Shown here one piece after another: positions 19,767 to 30,201 of a DNA stretch of 64,000 nt; within the stretch, counting starts at the first letter, position 1; each line of letters opens with the position of its first letter. A program made the position numbers and the translations under genes. The notes beneath the pieces are model-generated. The model worked only from the letters and a program-made list of their open reading frames with translations. It ran no database searches and had not been told where the DNA came from. Origin of the DNA: CAWCDJ01 sp963836015 (GTDB taxonomy: Bacteria; Acidobacteriota; Terriglobia; Bryobacterales; Bryobacteraceae); assembly GCA_963836015.1 (NCBI GenBank), contig CAWIIF010000004.1, positions 868,001 to 932,000 of the forward strand, in the 5' to 3' direction.

Positions 19767-21071
19767 ATGGGAAATCTGATTATCCTGGGCTCCCAATGGG
19801 GAGATGAAGGCAAGGGGAAGATTGTCGATCTGTTCTCCGAGCGGTTCGACATTGTGGCGCGCTATCAGGGCGGCCACAATGCGGGCCACACCGTCTTCAT
19901 CGGTGAAAAGAAATTCGTCCTGAAGCTGATTCCAAGCGGAATTCTGCGGCCGGGCAAGCGGGCCGTGATCGGCAACGGCCTGGTGATCGATCCGGCGGCG
20001 CTGCTCTCCGAGATCGAGACGCTGGAAGCGGCCGGGGTGGACGTGCGAGGGCAGCTCGCCGTCAGCAACCGGGCGCATGTGCTGTTCCCGGTGCACCGCA
20101 TGATGGAGAAGATGTCGGAGGGCCGGCCGGGGCGCGTTTCGATCGGGACCACCTCGCGCGGCATCGGGCCATGCTACGAAGACAAGACCGGGCGCCGCGG
20201 CATCCGCATTGCCGACCTGCTGGACACGGAATTCTTCCGCGAGCAATACGACTCGGTGATGGAAGAGAAGGCCGCCATCGCCAAAGCGCTGGGGATTTAC
20301 GAAGAGCTCGACCTGCGCGCGATCCGCGACGAATACGAGGCCTTTGCGGAACGCATCCGGCCGATGGTCTGCGATACCGCTATGCTGCTTGGCCGCGCGA
20401 TCCGCGAGGGCAAGACCGTGCTGTTCGAAGGGGCGCAAGGCACCATGCTCGATATCGACCACGGCACCTACCCGTTCGTCACTTCATCGAGCGCCAGTGC
20501 CGGCGGCGCGTGCACCGGTACGGGGATTCCGCCCACTTCGATCGGCGGCGTGATCGGCGTCTCGAAGGCCTATATCACGCGGGTGGGCGGCGGCCCCTTT
20601 CCGACCGAAGCGCTGGACGGGGCGGGAGACCGCATCCGCGAGCGAGGCAAGGAGTTCGGCGCGGTGACGGGCCGTCCGCGGCGGTGCGGCTGGTTCGACG
20701 TTCCGCTGCTGCGGTACACCGCGGCCATCAACGGGTTCGACAGCATCGTGGTGACCAAGCTCGACGTGCTCGACGAGTTCGAGCAGATCAAGGTCTGCAC
20801 CGGCTACCGGCTGGGCGGGCGGGTGATCGAAGAGATGCCGCCGACGGTAAGGCAGATCGCGGAGGTCGAGCCGGTTTACGAGTGTGTGCCGGGCTGGGGC
20901 GTTTCGACCTTCGGTATTTCGGCGTACGACGAACTTCCGCGCAAGGCCAAGGAGTACCTGGCCTATCTCGAGAAGCACACTGGTGTGGAGATTGGCTGCA
21001 TTTCGACCGGGCCGGAGCGCAATCAAACGATCGTGCGGCCGGGCTCGCGGCTCGAGAAGCTGGTTTCCTAG
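19767..21071 (+). CDS. purA: Adenylosuccinate synthetase PurA
   Basis: A 434-residue enzyme making adenylosuccinate from IMP, aspartate and GTP in AMP synthesis. From ATG 19767 the catalytic residues fall at the textbook positions: GDEGKGK with D13, and H41 in GGHNAGHT. Other motifs are SIGTTSRGIGPCYEDK, VLFEGAQGTMLDIDHGTYPFVTSS, and GRPRRCGWFD in the GTP-binding part. A TTG nine bases upstream is a possible but unnecessary earlier start. The last base of the stop is the first base of the following GTG. Confidence 0.97.
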   Translation: MGNLIILGSQWGDEGKGKIVDLFSERFDIVARYQGGHNAGHTVFIGEKKFVLKLIPSGILRPGKRAVIGNGLVIDPAALLSEIETLEAAGVDVRGQLAVSNRAHVLFPVHRMMEKMSEGRPGRVSIGTTSRGIGPCYEDKTGRRGIRIADLLDTEFFREQYDSVMEEKAAIAKALGIYEELDLRAIRDEYEAFAERIRPMVCDTAMLLGRAIREGKTVLFEGAQGTMLDIDHGTYPFVTSSSASAGGACTGTGIPPTSIGGVIGVSKAYITRVGGGPFPTEALDGAGDRIRERGKEFGAVTGRPRRCGWFDVPLLRYTAAINGFDSIVVTKLDVLDEFEQIKVCTGYRLGGRVIEEMPPTVRQIAEVEPVYECVPGWGVSTFGISAYDELPRKAKEYLAYLEKHTGVEIGCISTGPERNQTIVRPGSRLEKLVS

Positions 21072-21985
21072 TGCAGCGCAGTCTGATCTCGCAAAAGGGC
21101 AAACCAGGAACAGGCTCCGAATTTCGCAACTGCAGCGAAATTCGAGCCTGCTTTGCGGCGCAATCCGTTACGACAGCACTCGCCATTCTTGTGTCCGGAG
21201 TTGCGTACGGGCAGGACGCCCGCGAAATCGTGCGGCGCGCCGTGGATGCGGACCACCGCTTGAGTGAAGCGGCCCGCAACTATACCTTCCTGCAGCGCAA
21301 CCAGGTGAAGGAGTTCGACGGCGGCGGCAAGCTCAAGAAGAACGATGACCGCACCTTTGATGTGACCCTGCTGGAGGGCTCTCCCTACCGGCGGCTGGTG
21401 GCGCGGAACGGCCAGCCGATCAGCGCGGAAGAGCAAAAGGCCGAGCAGGAGAAGCTACAGAGCGGCATCGAGCAGCGCCGTCATGAAACCGCAGAGCAGC
21501 GCGAGCGCCGGGTGGCGGACTGGCGCCGGAAGCAGGAAAAGCAGCGCGAGCCCCTGCAGGAATTTCCCGACGCCTTCAATTTCCGGCTGGTGGGCGAGGA
21601 GTCGTTCGATGGAGCCGCCGTCTACGTGATCGATGCGACGCCGAAACCGGGATACAAGCCTAAACTGTCCTCGGCGTCCTTCTTCCCTAAAGTGAAAGCG
21701 CGGCTGTGGGTCGATAAGAGCACCTACGCCTGGGCCAGGCTCGACATGGAGACGCTGGATACGATCTCCTTCGGGGGGATCGTGCTGCGACTGGCCAAGG
21801 GCAGCCACCTCGAGATCGATCAAATGCAAGTGAACGGCGAGGCGTGGCTGCCGCGGCGGGTGGAACTCGAGGCGTCGGCGCGGATCTTCCTCTTCAAGTC
21901 CCTGCGGGCGCAGTTCCTGTACACCTTCAGCGACTACAAGAAGTTCCAGGTGGATTCGCGGGTGGTTACGACGGGCGTCCAGTAG
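21071..21985 (+). CDS. Exported protein of unknown function; N-terminus encoded by a dispersed repeat
   Basis: The frame runs from GTG 21071 (one base into the purA stop). Residues 1-34 are encoded by repeat copy A and contain SLISQKGKPGTGSEFRNCSE. A hydrophobic segment VTTALAILVSGVAYGQ then acts as a likely signal peptide. The mature part starts DAREIVRRAVDADHRLSEAARNYTFLQR and includes a Glu/Arg-rich charged region (EEQKAEQEKL; RRVADWRRKQEKQRE). It also has features of outer-membrane lipoprotein-sorting-like proteins (YVIDATPKPGYKP, ARLWVDKSTYAWARLDMET). The repeat seems to have supplied a new start. Family unnamed. Confidence 0.7.
   Translation: MQRSLISQKGKPGTGSEFRNCSEIRACFAAQSVTTALAILVSGVAYGQDAREIVRRAVDADHRLSEAARNYTFLQRNQVKEFDGGGKLKKNDDRTFDVTLLEGSPYRRLVARNGQPISAEEQKAEQEKLQSGIEQRRHETAEQRERRVADWRRKQEKQREPLQEFPDAFNFRLVGEESFDGAAVYVIDATPKPGYKPKLSSASFFPKVKARLWVDKSTYAWARLDMETLDTISFGGIVLRLAKGSHLEIDQMQVNGEAWLPRRVELEASARIFLFKSLRAQFLYTFSDYKKFQVDSRVVTTGVQ
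21075..21173 (+). repeat. Dispersed palindromic repeat, copy A
   Basis: About 95 bases similar to segments at 47372-47464 and 55356-55456 in the opposite orientation. Its core is a perfect 9-base inverted repeat, GAATTTCGC (21119-21127) and GCGAAATTC (21135-21143), around a 7-base loop. Flanking shared blocks read TGATCTCGCAAAAGGGCAAA on one side and CTTTGCGGCGCAATCCGTT on the other. It is located in the coding start of the following gene. Confidence 0.8.
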
Positions 21986-22049
21986 AATCCTGCAAACCAG
22001 GTGAAAGGGAGCGGCGGTTCGGAGCATTCCCACGCTGGAGGCTCCGAAA

Positions 22050-24298
22050 ATGCAGCTCAAGTCGATCCTGCCGGTCCTGCTTCTTCCCGCCGTGCTGGCC
22101 GCCGAAACCGGCACGCTGACCACCCCCAAGGGTATCTGCCCCCTCAAACACACGGAGGTGAAGGCGAAGATCAGCGGGCCGCTGGCGCGCGTCACGGTCA
22201 CCCAGGAGTTCGAGAACCCTTTTCAGGAGAAGATCGAGGCCGTCTACACCTTCCCCCTGCCGGCCGATTCGGCGGTGGACGATATGACGATGCTGGTGGG
22301 TGATCGCACCATACGCGGCCTTATCAAGCCGCGGGACGAAGCGCGCAAGATCTACGAAGAGGCGCGGCGCAACGGCCGGATAGCGGGGCTGCTCGACCAG
22401 GAACGGCCGAACATCTTCACGCAGGCGGTGGCCAACATCATGCCGGGCGCCAAGGTGAAGATCGAGATCAGCTACGTGGAGACCATGCCGTACGAAGGCG
22501 GGTCGTACGAGTTCCACTTCCCGATGGTGGTGGCGCCGCGCTACCTGCCGACCCGCGTGCCGGATGCATCGCGCATTTCGCCGCCGGTGACGCCCGAAGG
22601 GACGCGCGCGGGGCACGATATCTCGGTGGAAGTGAGCGTAGACGCCGGCGTGCCGATCGAGGCGCTCGCAGTCGAAGACGCACGATGTGGCGGTGGAGCG
22701 GCCGTCGCCGGAGCGCGCCGTCGTACGGCTGCGGGACAAGGCGGCGATCCCCAACAAGGACTTCATCCTGCGCTACGCGGTGGCGGGGAGGCGCGTGGAA
22801 GATGCGGTGCTGACCCATCGCGCCGGCAAGGGCGGATTCTTCACGCTGCTGCTTCAGCCGCCGGACCGCGTCGCTCCGGCGGAGGCCACGCCCAAGGAAC
22901 TGGTGTTCGTGCTGGACACCTCCGGCTCCATGTCGGGCTTCCCCATCGAGAAGGCCAAAGAGACTATGCAACTGGCGCTCGACGGGCTGAATCCGCGCGA
23001 CACCTTCAACCTGATCACGTTCTCCGGCGATACGCACATCCTGTTTCCGAAGCCGGTACCGGCCACTGCCGAGAACCTGCGCAGCGCCAGGGAGTTTCTG
23101 CAATCGCGCTACGGGGGCGGCGGCACCGAGATGATGAAGGCGATCCGCGCGGCGCTCGAGCCGTCGGGCGCGCCGGACCACGTGCGGGTCGTGTGCTTCA
23201 TGACGGACGGCGAGGTGGGGAACGATTTCGAAATCCTCGGCGAGGTGCAGCGGCATCCGGAGGCGCGCGTGTTCGCGTTCGGAATCGGGAGCTCGGTGAA
23301 CCGCTTCCTGCTCGACGGAATGGCCCGGTACGGCCGCGGCGAAGTGGAGTACGTCGGGCTGAAGGACGACGGATCGGCCGCCGCCCGCCGCTTCCACGAG
23401 CGTGTGCAGAGCCCGCTGCTGACGGATGTCTCGATCGATTGGGGCGGGTCTGCCCGTCACGGACGTCTACCCGGCGCGCATCCCGGACCTGTTCGCGGCC
23501 AAGCCCGTAGTGATCTCCGGGCGGTACTCCTCGGCCGCGAGCGGGGTCATCCGGCTGCGCGGAAAAATGGCGGGGCGCGAGTTCACGCGCGAGATTCGTG
23601 TGGGCCTGCCCGCCTCCCAGCCGGAGAACGCCGTACTGGCGACGCTGTGGGCGCGCCGCAAAGTTGGCGATTTGATGAGCCAGGATTTTCGCGGGATGCA
23701 AAGCGGCTCGATGCGGGGCGATTTGAAGGAGCAGATCACGAAACTCGGGCTGGAGTTCCGGCTGGTCACGCAGTTCACTTCGTTCGTGGCGGTGGAGGAG
23801 AAGACCGTCACCGAGGGAGGCCAGCCGCGGCGCGTGGAGGTGCCGGTGGAGATGCCGGAGGGTATGAGCTACGAAGGCGTATTCGGCAGCGAAAGCAACT
23901 CGATCCGGGCGATGGCCGCGCCGATCGGGTATCGCAGAATGGCGATGGGAGGGGTCGTGGGCGGAGTGCCGGCGCAATCCATGGCGATGGATGTCGCGGC
24001 CGCGCCTCCACCGCCGAAAATCGCCGTGCGGGTGGATCCCCGGATCGCGGCAGTGATCCAGCGGGCGAAGCACGGTGGACGTCCCGGCGTGGACGAAGCG
24101 CAGTTCGTCTTCGGAGGCGATGCTTACGTGCGGATCACGCTGAGCGACCTCTCGCCCGCCGCTCTCGAAGGGCTGCGAAAGGCGGGCTTCGTGACGGTGC
24201 GGCAGAGCGGCAATCGCATCACCGGGCACGCGCCGGTCGCGGCGCTGGAGGCGATCTCGAAGCTCGCGTTCGTCGCCTGGATCGAGCCGGGGCGGTAA
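22050..24298 (+). CDS. VIT and von Willebrand factor A domain protein, exported, with two frameshifts
   Basis: ATG 22050 follows a GGAGG site and begins a signal peptide (MQLKSILPVLLLPAVLAAE). A VIT domain covers about residues 30-160 (VTVTQEFENPFQEKIEAVYTFPLP; RPNIFTQAVANIMPG). After a +1 shift at about 22667-22670, a vWA domain follows with the metal site DTSGSMSG and MTDGEVGND. A second +1 shift at the G run 23446-23448 leads to a C-terminal part rich in Met/Pro (AMAAPIGYRRMAMGG) and a final region like AVIQRAKHGGRPGVDE. The 2249 bases equal 749 codons plus two, so both shifts are one-base insertions. Such proteins are extracytoplasmic and bind metals and partners; the role here is unknown. 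Confidence 0.82.
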
Positions 24299-24337
24299 TA
24301 TTTTCGCTTTTGCTTCGCCTGGGTTACACTGGAGCCG

Positions 24338-27004
24338 ATGCGCCTGCTTACGGGTCCCGCCGGCTCCGGTAAAACCAGCTTCGTTCTGGAATGCCTGAGA
24401 GACGCGCTGGGCCGCAAGGATCCGGCAATCCGGCTGCTCGTGCCCACCGCGACGATGGCGCAGCACCTGCAGAACCGGCTGGCGCGCGAAGGGTTCGTTT
24501 TCAGCCCGGCGCTGGTGCAGACGCTCTCGGGGTTCGTGGACGAATGGGCCGCGGATGTGCCGCAAGCGCCGGACGCGGTCCTCTACCTGATTGTGGAGCA
24601 GGCGGTGGAGCGCGCGCGGCGGCCCGAATTCGCGCGGGTGGCACACATGCCGGGCTTCTGCGCGTCGGTGGCGCGGACCATCGGGGAGTTTGCGTCGGCG
24701 GGCTGCGACAGCGAGCGCCTGGCGCGTTGCCTTCCGGAAGCTCCGCTGGCCGCGGCGTTTCTGGCGGTTTACCAGGAAGTGGATCGGGAACTGCGGCGGC
24801 GCGGCCTGTCGCTGCGTGCGCACCGCCTCGAACATGCGGCGGAGCGCATCGGGCGCGAGGGAGTGCCCGGAATACGCACCATCCTGATGGATGGATTCCA
24901 CGCGCTGCCGGATCCGGAGCTGGCGGTGATCGCGGCACTGGGGCGGCATACCGAGGTGACCCTCACGCTGGCGGATGCCGACCTGACCGGGGAGGCGCGC
25001 GCGCGGCTGCTGGGGATGGGCTTTCGCGAAGAGCGCACGGCGCGCTCGCGGCCGTCGCCGGTGCTCGCGCTGGTGAAGGCGCCGGGAATCGAGCGTGAAG
25101 CGGAAGAGATCGCGCGGCGCATTCTGGAGCAGGCCGCGGCGGGGCGGCCGTTTCGCGAGATGGGCATCGTGGTGCGCGCCGAAGACACCTACGTGCCGGT
25201 GCTGCGGACGACGCTCGAGCGCTTCGGCATCCCGGCGCGGTTCTACTTCGACGAGGACCTGGAACGGCATCCGGCGGCACGTTTTCTCAGCGGCGCGGTG
25301 GATGCGATGCTGGGCGGCTGGGACCACGCGCGGACGCTGGCGGTGCTGCGGCTGGCGCCTCGCTTCGCGGATTCGAACGCCATGGACCGCTTCGATTTCG
25401 ACGTCCGCGCGCAGATTCCCAACGCGGGGCTCGGAGAGCTGAAATCGCTGCTGGTGGGGCCGGAGGGCCGGCCGCTCTCGGAGGGGGCCGAACGGTTGCT
25501 GCACAAGATCGATTCGCTGGCGTCGATCGAAGAGTGGCGCTCGTTCGCGCTGGCCCCCAAGGACTGGGCGGCGCGCTTGAAGACGCTCGGCAGCCTGTTT
25601 CGCGCGGCGCGTCCGGCGGCCGGGGCCGATCACCGGATGGCCATCGAGATCCGCGGACAGGCGGCGGTGTTGAAGGCATTCGACGAGGCTTTGGACGAGG
25701 CGTCGGAGGCATTGGAGGCGGGCCGCCCGATGGCGCTCGCCGATTTCTGGCGCGCGGTGAAGGCGGTGCTGCGGCTCAAGCCGCTGCGCGTGCCCGACGG
25801 CCGCCGCAACGTGGTGCACGTGTTGAGCGCTCCGGAAGCGCGCCAGTGGGTGCTGCCCGTGGTCTTCGTCTGCGGCATGGTGGAGAAGCAGTTTCCGCAG
25901 TTCCACCGGCAGGAACCCTTCTTCCCCGACGCGGCGCGCTGCCGGCTGAACGATGCGGGCATTCGCGTGCGCACCGCCGAGGAGTTCGAGCGGGAAGAGC
26001 GCGCGCTGTTCGATTCCGCGATCTCGCGCGCCACGCTCGTGGCGCTGCTCTCCTACCCGGAGTTCGACGGGCGGGGCGACCGCAACCTGCCGTCGTTGTT
26101 TCTCGAAGAGCTGCAACTGGTGCCCGAAGAGGCGCAGGCCGTGCGGATGCGGCCCCGGCAAACTCCGCCGCCGCGCAGGACGCCGGAAATTCAGGCGCCG
26201 GGCTTGCGGGAATTTCTGCGCGAAAGATCGGCGCGGCAATCGCCCACGCGGATCGAGATGTACCTGCAATGCCCGTTCCAGTATTTCAGCGCGCGCACGC
26301 TGCGGCTGAAAGAGCCGCCGGCGCTCCCGGAAGAGCGGCTGGACTTCCTGACGCAGGGGAACATCGTGCACGCGGTGCTGGCGAAGTGGTACCTGGAGCC
26401 GTGCGACATCGAGGCGCTGTTCCTCGAAGAGTTCGGGAGGGCGATCGAGGAGAAGCGCATTCCGCAGGGGTACCACACCGAGCGGCTGCGCAACGCCATG
26501 ATCGACGATCTGCGCGCGTTCGCCGCCGACGGGCGCTGGCCGGTACCGGGCATGCAGTCCCGGACCGAGCAGTCCTTCGAGTTCGCGCTCGGCGACGGGT
26601 TGACGATCGCGGGCAAGATCGACCGGCTGGACATCGCGGAGGACGGGCGGGCGTGGGTCACGGATTACAAGTACAGCCGCAGCGTGAAGGCCAAACTGGA
26701 AGACGAGAACCTTCTGCAGGCGCCGCTCTACCTGATCGGCGCGCAGCGGTGTTTCGGGGTGGAGCCGGCGGGGATGTCGTACGTGGCTCTCAAGGGCGGA
26801 GTGGAAGTGGCCGGATGGGAGGCCGAGTTTCCCGAAGGATTTTTCGAGCAGGCCGAAGCGCGGACCTTGCAGGCGGTGGAAGAGATTCGCGCGGGCCGCG
26901 TCGCGCCCGATCCCGCCGATCGCGAGAAGTGCCGGTTCTGCGACTTCCGCGACGCCTGCCGCGTGGAAGCGCGCGCCGAAGAGACCGCCGTGGAGGGCGC
27001 ATGA
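24338..27004 (+). CDS. addB: AddB-like helicase-related exonuclease subunit (PD-(D/E)XK nuclease, Fe-S)
   Basis: An 888-residue protein with a Walker A (GPAGSGKTS, residues 6-14). Most helicase motifs are degenerate, as in AddB. It has a C-terminal RecB-type nuclease (GKIDRLDIAEDGRAWVTDYKYS, metal-binding D and DxK). Four cysteines typical of the AddB iron-sulphur staple are present: one in MYLQCPFQYFSARTL and three in CRFCDFRDAC near the end. The pair AddB-AddA resects double-strand breaks for homologous recombination. Its stop overlaps the addA start (ATGA). The gene is intact. Confidence 0.88.
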   Translation: MRLLTGPAGSGKTSFVLECLRDALGRKDPAIRLLVPTATMAQHLQNRLAREGFVFSPALVQTLSGFVDEWAADVPQAPDAVLYLIVEQAVERARRPEFARVAHMPGFCASVARTIGEFASAGCDSERLARCLPEAPLAAAFLAVYQEVDRELRRRGLSLRAHRLEHAAERIGREGVPGIRTILMDGFHALPDPELAVIAALGRHTEVTLTLADADLTGEARARLLGMGFREERTARSRPSPVLALVKAPGIEREAEEIARRILEQAAAGRPFREMGIVVRAEDTYVPVLRTTLERFGIPARFYFDEDLERHPAARFLSGAVDAMLGGWDHARTLAVLRLAPRFADSNAMDRFDFDVRAQIPNAGLGELKSLLVGPEGRPLSEGAERLLHKIDSLASIEEWRSFALAPKDWAARLKTLGSLFRAARPAAGADHRMAIEIRGQAAVLKAFDEALDEASEALEAGRPMALADFWRAVKAVLRLKPLRVPDGRRNVVHVLSAPEARQWVLPVVFVCGMVEKQFPQFHRQEPFFPDAARCRLNDAGIRVRTAEEFEREERALFDSAISRATLVALLSYPEFDGRGDRNLPSLFLEELQLVPEEAQAVRMRPRQTPPPRRTPEIQAPGLREFLRERSARQSPTRIEMYLQCPFQYFSARTLRLKEPPALPEERLDFLTQGNIVHAVLAKWYLEPCDIEALFLEEFGRAIEEKRIPQGYHTERLRNAMIDDLRAFAADGRWPVPGMQSRTEQSFEFALGDGLTIAGKIDRLDIAEDGRAWVTDYKYSRSVKAKLEDENLLQAPLYLIGAQRCFGVEPAGMSYVALKGGVEVAGWEAEFPEGFFEQAEARTLQAVEEIRAGRVAPDPADREKCRFCDFRDACRVEARAEETAVEGA

Positions 27005-30000
27005 AGGCCGGTGTCGAGTTTACGGCCGCACAGCTGGAGGCGATCGACGTCTCCAAGAGCCATCTGGATGCCTGCGTGGTGGCCGGTCCGGGTTCCGGCA
27101 AGACCACCGTGCTGGTGGAGTATTTCCGGCGTCTGGTGGAGCAGGGCGTGGACCCGCTGCGCATCCTGGCCATCACGTTCACCGAGAAGGCCGCCGGGAA
27201 CATGCGCAAGAAGCTGGCGGAGGCGTTTCAGGATCGCGCGGCGGTCCGCGCCCGCCTGGAGCGTGCGTGGGTGTCGACGGTGCACGGCTTTTGCGCGCGG
27301 CTGCTGCGGGAGAACGCGGTGTTCGCGGCGGTCGACCCGGAGTTTCAAGTGGCCGACGTCCGCGATGCGGCGCGGCTGCAGAACGAGGCGATCCACGCGG
27401 CCATCGACGAGCTGTTCGCCGAGCATCCGGCGGCGGTGCGGCGGTTGATCCGCGGGCTCTCTTCGTACGAGTTCGAAGATGCCGTGCTCTCGGCCTACGA
27501 TGCCATGCGCGGCGCCGGAGTGCGGGTAGAGCAGTTGGCGGGCTTCGAGGCGCCGGCCGGCGTGACCCTGGCGGACCTGGCCGGGACGCTGGGAGCGCTC
27601 GCGGCCGAGCGGGTAACGCAGTGGAACCCGGCGCAGAAGTTGCAGCTCCGTTCGGCGCTCGAAGGAGCGGAGCGGATCGTCTCCGCCGCGAGCGCGGGTG
27701 AGGCGCTGGAGGCCATCGAGGAGTTCTCGTGCAACCTGAACAAGTGCAAACGCGGGAACGGCGCCTACGTGCTGCTGAAGCGGCTCAAGGACCAGATCGA
27801 GGACGCGCGCTACACGCTGATCACGGAATATTACGCGGCGGAACGGCAGCTGCTGCTGGACATCCTGCGGCGGTTCGACCGGCTGTATCGCGAGCGTAAG
27901 GCGCAGGCGGGCATGCTCGACTTTTCGGACCTGGAGGAGTACACGGTCCGGCTGCTGGAGGACCGGGAAGAGACGCGGGCGCGGCTGGCGGGGCAGTTCG
28001 ACCACATCCTGATGGACGAGTTTCAGGACACCAACGGCCAGCAGGCGCGGCTGCTGCGGCTGGTGCGGCCGCCCGACCGGTTCTACGCCGTGGGCGACAT
28101 CAACCAGTCGATCTTCGGCTTCCGGCACGCCGAGCCGCGGGGCTTCCTGGAGTACCGGGACGATGTGGAGCGCCGCGGGCGGCACGTGGTGGAGCTGGTG
28201 GACAACTTCCGCAGCCGGCCGGAGATCCTGAGCGCGGTCGAAACGGTGCTGGACGGCCAGCCCGGCATCGAGCCGCGGAGCCTGGTGGCGGGGCGGGTGT
28301 TCGAAACTTCGAAGCCGTATTCGGTGGAGGCGATTTACGCGGCCGGCGAGGCGGATGAAGCTCGCTGGGTGGCTCGCCGGATTCTGGAACTGACCGGGCC
28401 CTCCACGCGCTTCCGCGACGTTGCGGTGCTGGTGCGGAATACGGAGGTGATCGGCGCGTTCACGGCGGCCTTCGAGGAGGCCGGCATCCCGTACATCGTA
28501 AACAGCGGCCGCGGATTCTACGAGACGCGCGAGGTGAACGATCTGTCGCACCTGCTGCGCGTGATTGCGAACCCGCGCGATGAAATCAGCCTGGCGGTGG
28601 TGCTGCGCTCGCCGCTGGTGGGAGCGTCGGACGAAGCGCTGCTGGCGCTGCGGACGATGGGGGAGAATATCGGCGCGTCGTTGATGCGGATGGGAGAGTG
28701 CGACGCGGAGCAGTTCGGCGCGGAGGACTTTGCGGCCCTGCGACGCTTCGCTGCGCGCCTGCGCACGTGGCGGATCCGGCGCGAGTCGGTCTCGTTCGAC
28801 GGGCTGCTGGCGGCGGCGATCGACGATTGCGGCTACCGGCCGGCATCGGGATCGCGCGGGGATGCCAACATCGATAAGTTCCTGGCGCAGGTGCGGGCCG
28901 CGGCGGCGCGGCAGTCGCTCGACGAGTTCGTCATCGAGCTGGCACAGGTGCGCGCCGACAACCCGCGCGAGCAGGACGCGCCGCCCGAAGACGCGGCGGA
29001 CACCGTGAAGGTGATGACCGTCCACTCGGCCAAGGGGCTGGAGTTTCCGGTCGTGTTTGTAGCGGCGATGCACAAAGGCATCGATAACAGCATTCCCGTC
29101 ATCGCGTTCTCCCCCTCCATTGGATTGGGCGCGCGCTGGCGCAACCCGGCAAAGCGCGAGGATAAGAGCGACCGCTTCCTGCACGCCATCCACGAAGAGC
29201 GGAAAGTGCGGGAAGAGGCGGAGAGCCGCCGCCTGCTCTACGTAGCCATGACGCGCGCCGAAGACCACCTGGCGCTCAGTTTCTCGGGGCCGCGATTGCA
29301 GAATTGGGCCGCCCTGGCGATCGACAGCCTGCGGCTGGACCTGACGGTGCCGCGCGACGAAGTGCTGGCCTGCACCGCGCCCGACGGCAAGCGCTGGAGC
29401 CTGCGGCTGCTGGCGGCCGAACAGGCCGCCCGAAGCGCTGCCGCGGCCGGTGCTCGAGGAGGCGCCACAGGATGCCGCGCTGCTCGAAGCGCCCGCGGCG
29501 GGCGAGCAGCAGGATGGAAACGCCACGGTCACGGCGCTGGCCGATTTTGCGGGCTGTCCGCGGCGCTATTTCCTCCGCCATTACCTGGGATTCGATCCAC
29601 GGCCGCGCGGTCTCGCGGCGGGCGGCGGCGAGCTATCCGCGAGCGAGCTGGGCACGCAGGTCCACGCGCTGCTGGCGGGCGGGCCGCCGGCCGATGCGGA
29701 TTCCGAGGCGGTCCGGCTGGCCGGTGTGTTCCGCCAGAGCGCCCTGGGACGGCGCGCGGCCCGGGCGTCGCGCGTGGAGCGAGAGTTCGACTTCCTGCTG
29801 GCGGTGGAAGACCTGGTGATCCGCGGGCAGGTGGACTTGTGGTTCGAAGAGGGCGGGGAACTGGTGATCGTGGACTACAAGACCGATGCTGTCAGCGGGC
29901 CCGAAGCCCACGGGCGGGCGGACGATTACGCGCTGCAGTTGAAGCTCTATGCCATGGCCATCGAGCGCCTGACGGGGCGGGCGGCGGACCGCGCGTACTT

Positions 30001-30187
30001 ACATTTCCTGCGGCCGAACACGGTGGTGGAAGTGGATCTGCGGCCTTCGCTGCTGGATTCGCCGGAGCAGGTGGTGAGGGATTTTCAAGCGGCGCAATCG
30101 GAATTGGATTTTCGGTTGAACGAGGGCGGGCACTGCGGGAGGTGCCCGTTCTATCGGGATCTCTGTCCGGCCGGCCCGCTCCCTTAG
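27001..30187 (+). CDS. addA: AddA-like UvrD-type helicase-nuclease, with one frameshift
   Basis: Begins at ATG 27001. Superfamily 1 motifs in order: GPGSGKTTVLVEYF (Walker A), LAITFTEKAAGNMR, DEFQDTNGQQARLL (Walker B), GDINQSIFGFR, VMTVHSAKGLEFPVVFV and LLYVAMTRAEDHL. A +1 shift at the C run 29429-29431 separates these from the C-terminal nuclease (VIVDYKTDAV). The 3187 bases equal 1062 codons plus one. Cysteines in FAGCPRRYFLRHYL and CGRCPFYRDLC suggest an Fe-S staple in this subunit too, which is not usual for AddA. The pair acts as a RecBCD substitute. The stop lies within a terminator hairpin. Confidence 0.85.
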
Positions 30188-30198
30188 GGAGCGGGCCG
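30172..30198. terminator. Bidirectional hairpin between addA-like and TonB receptor genes
   Basis: A perfect 12-base inverted repeat (CGGCCCGCTCCC and GGGAGCGGGCCG) with loop TTA spans the addA-like stop codon, and the convergent receptor gene ends four bases further on. No T-tract follows, so if it ends transcription it may need help. The right arm contains the 12-mer AGGGAGCGGGCC, which recurs at 15061 and 62403. Confidence 0.6.
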
Positions 30199-30201
30199 CC
30201 C

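Noticed and set aside
23198..26476. Antisense frame of about 1090 codons on the minus strand
   Set aside because: Arg/His/Pro-rich shadow opposite the VIT protein and AddB-like gene; no motif, no ribosome site.
26728..29532. Antisense frame of about 930 codons
   Set aside because: Shadow opposite the AddA-like gene; composition is typical of high-GC reverse-frame noise.
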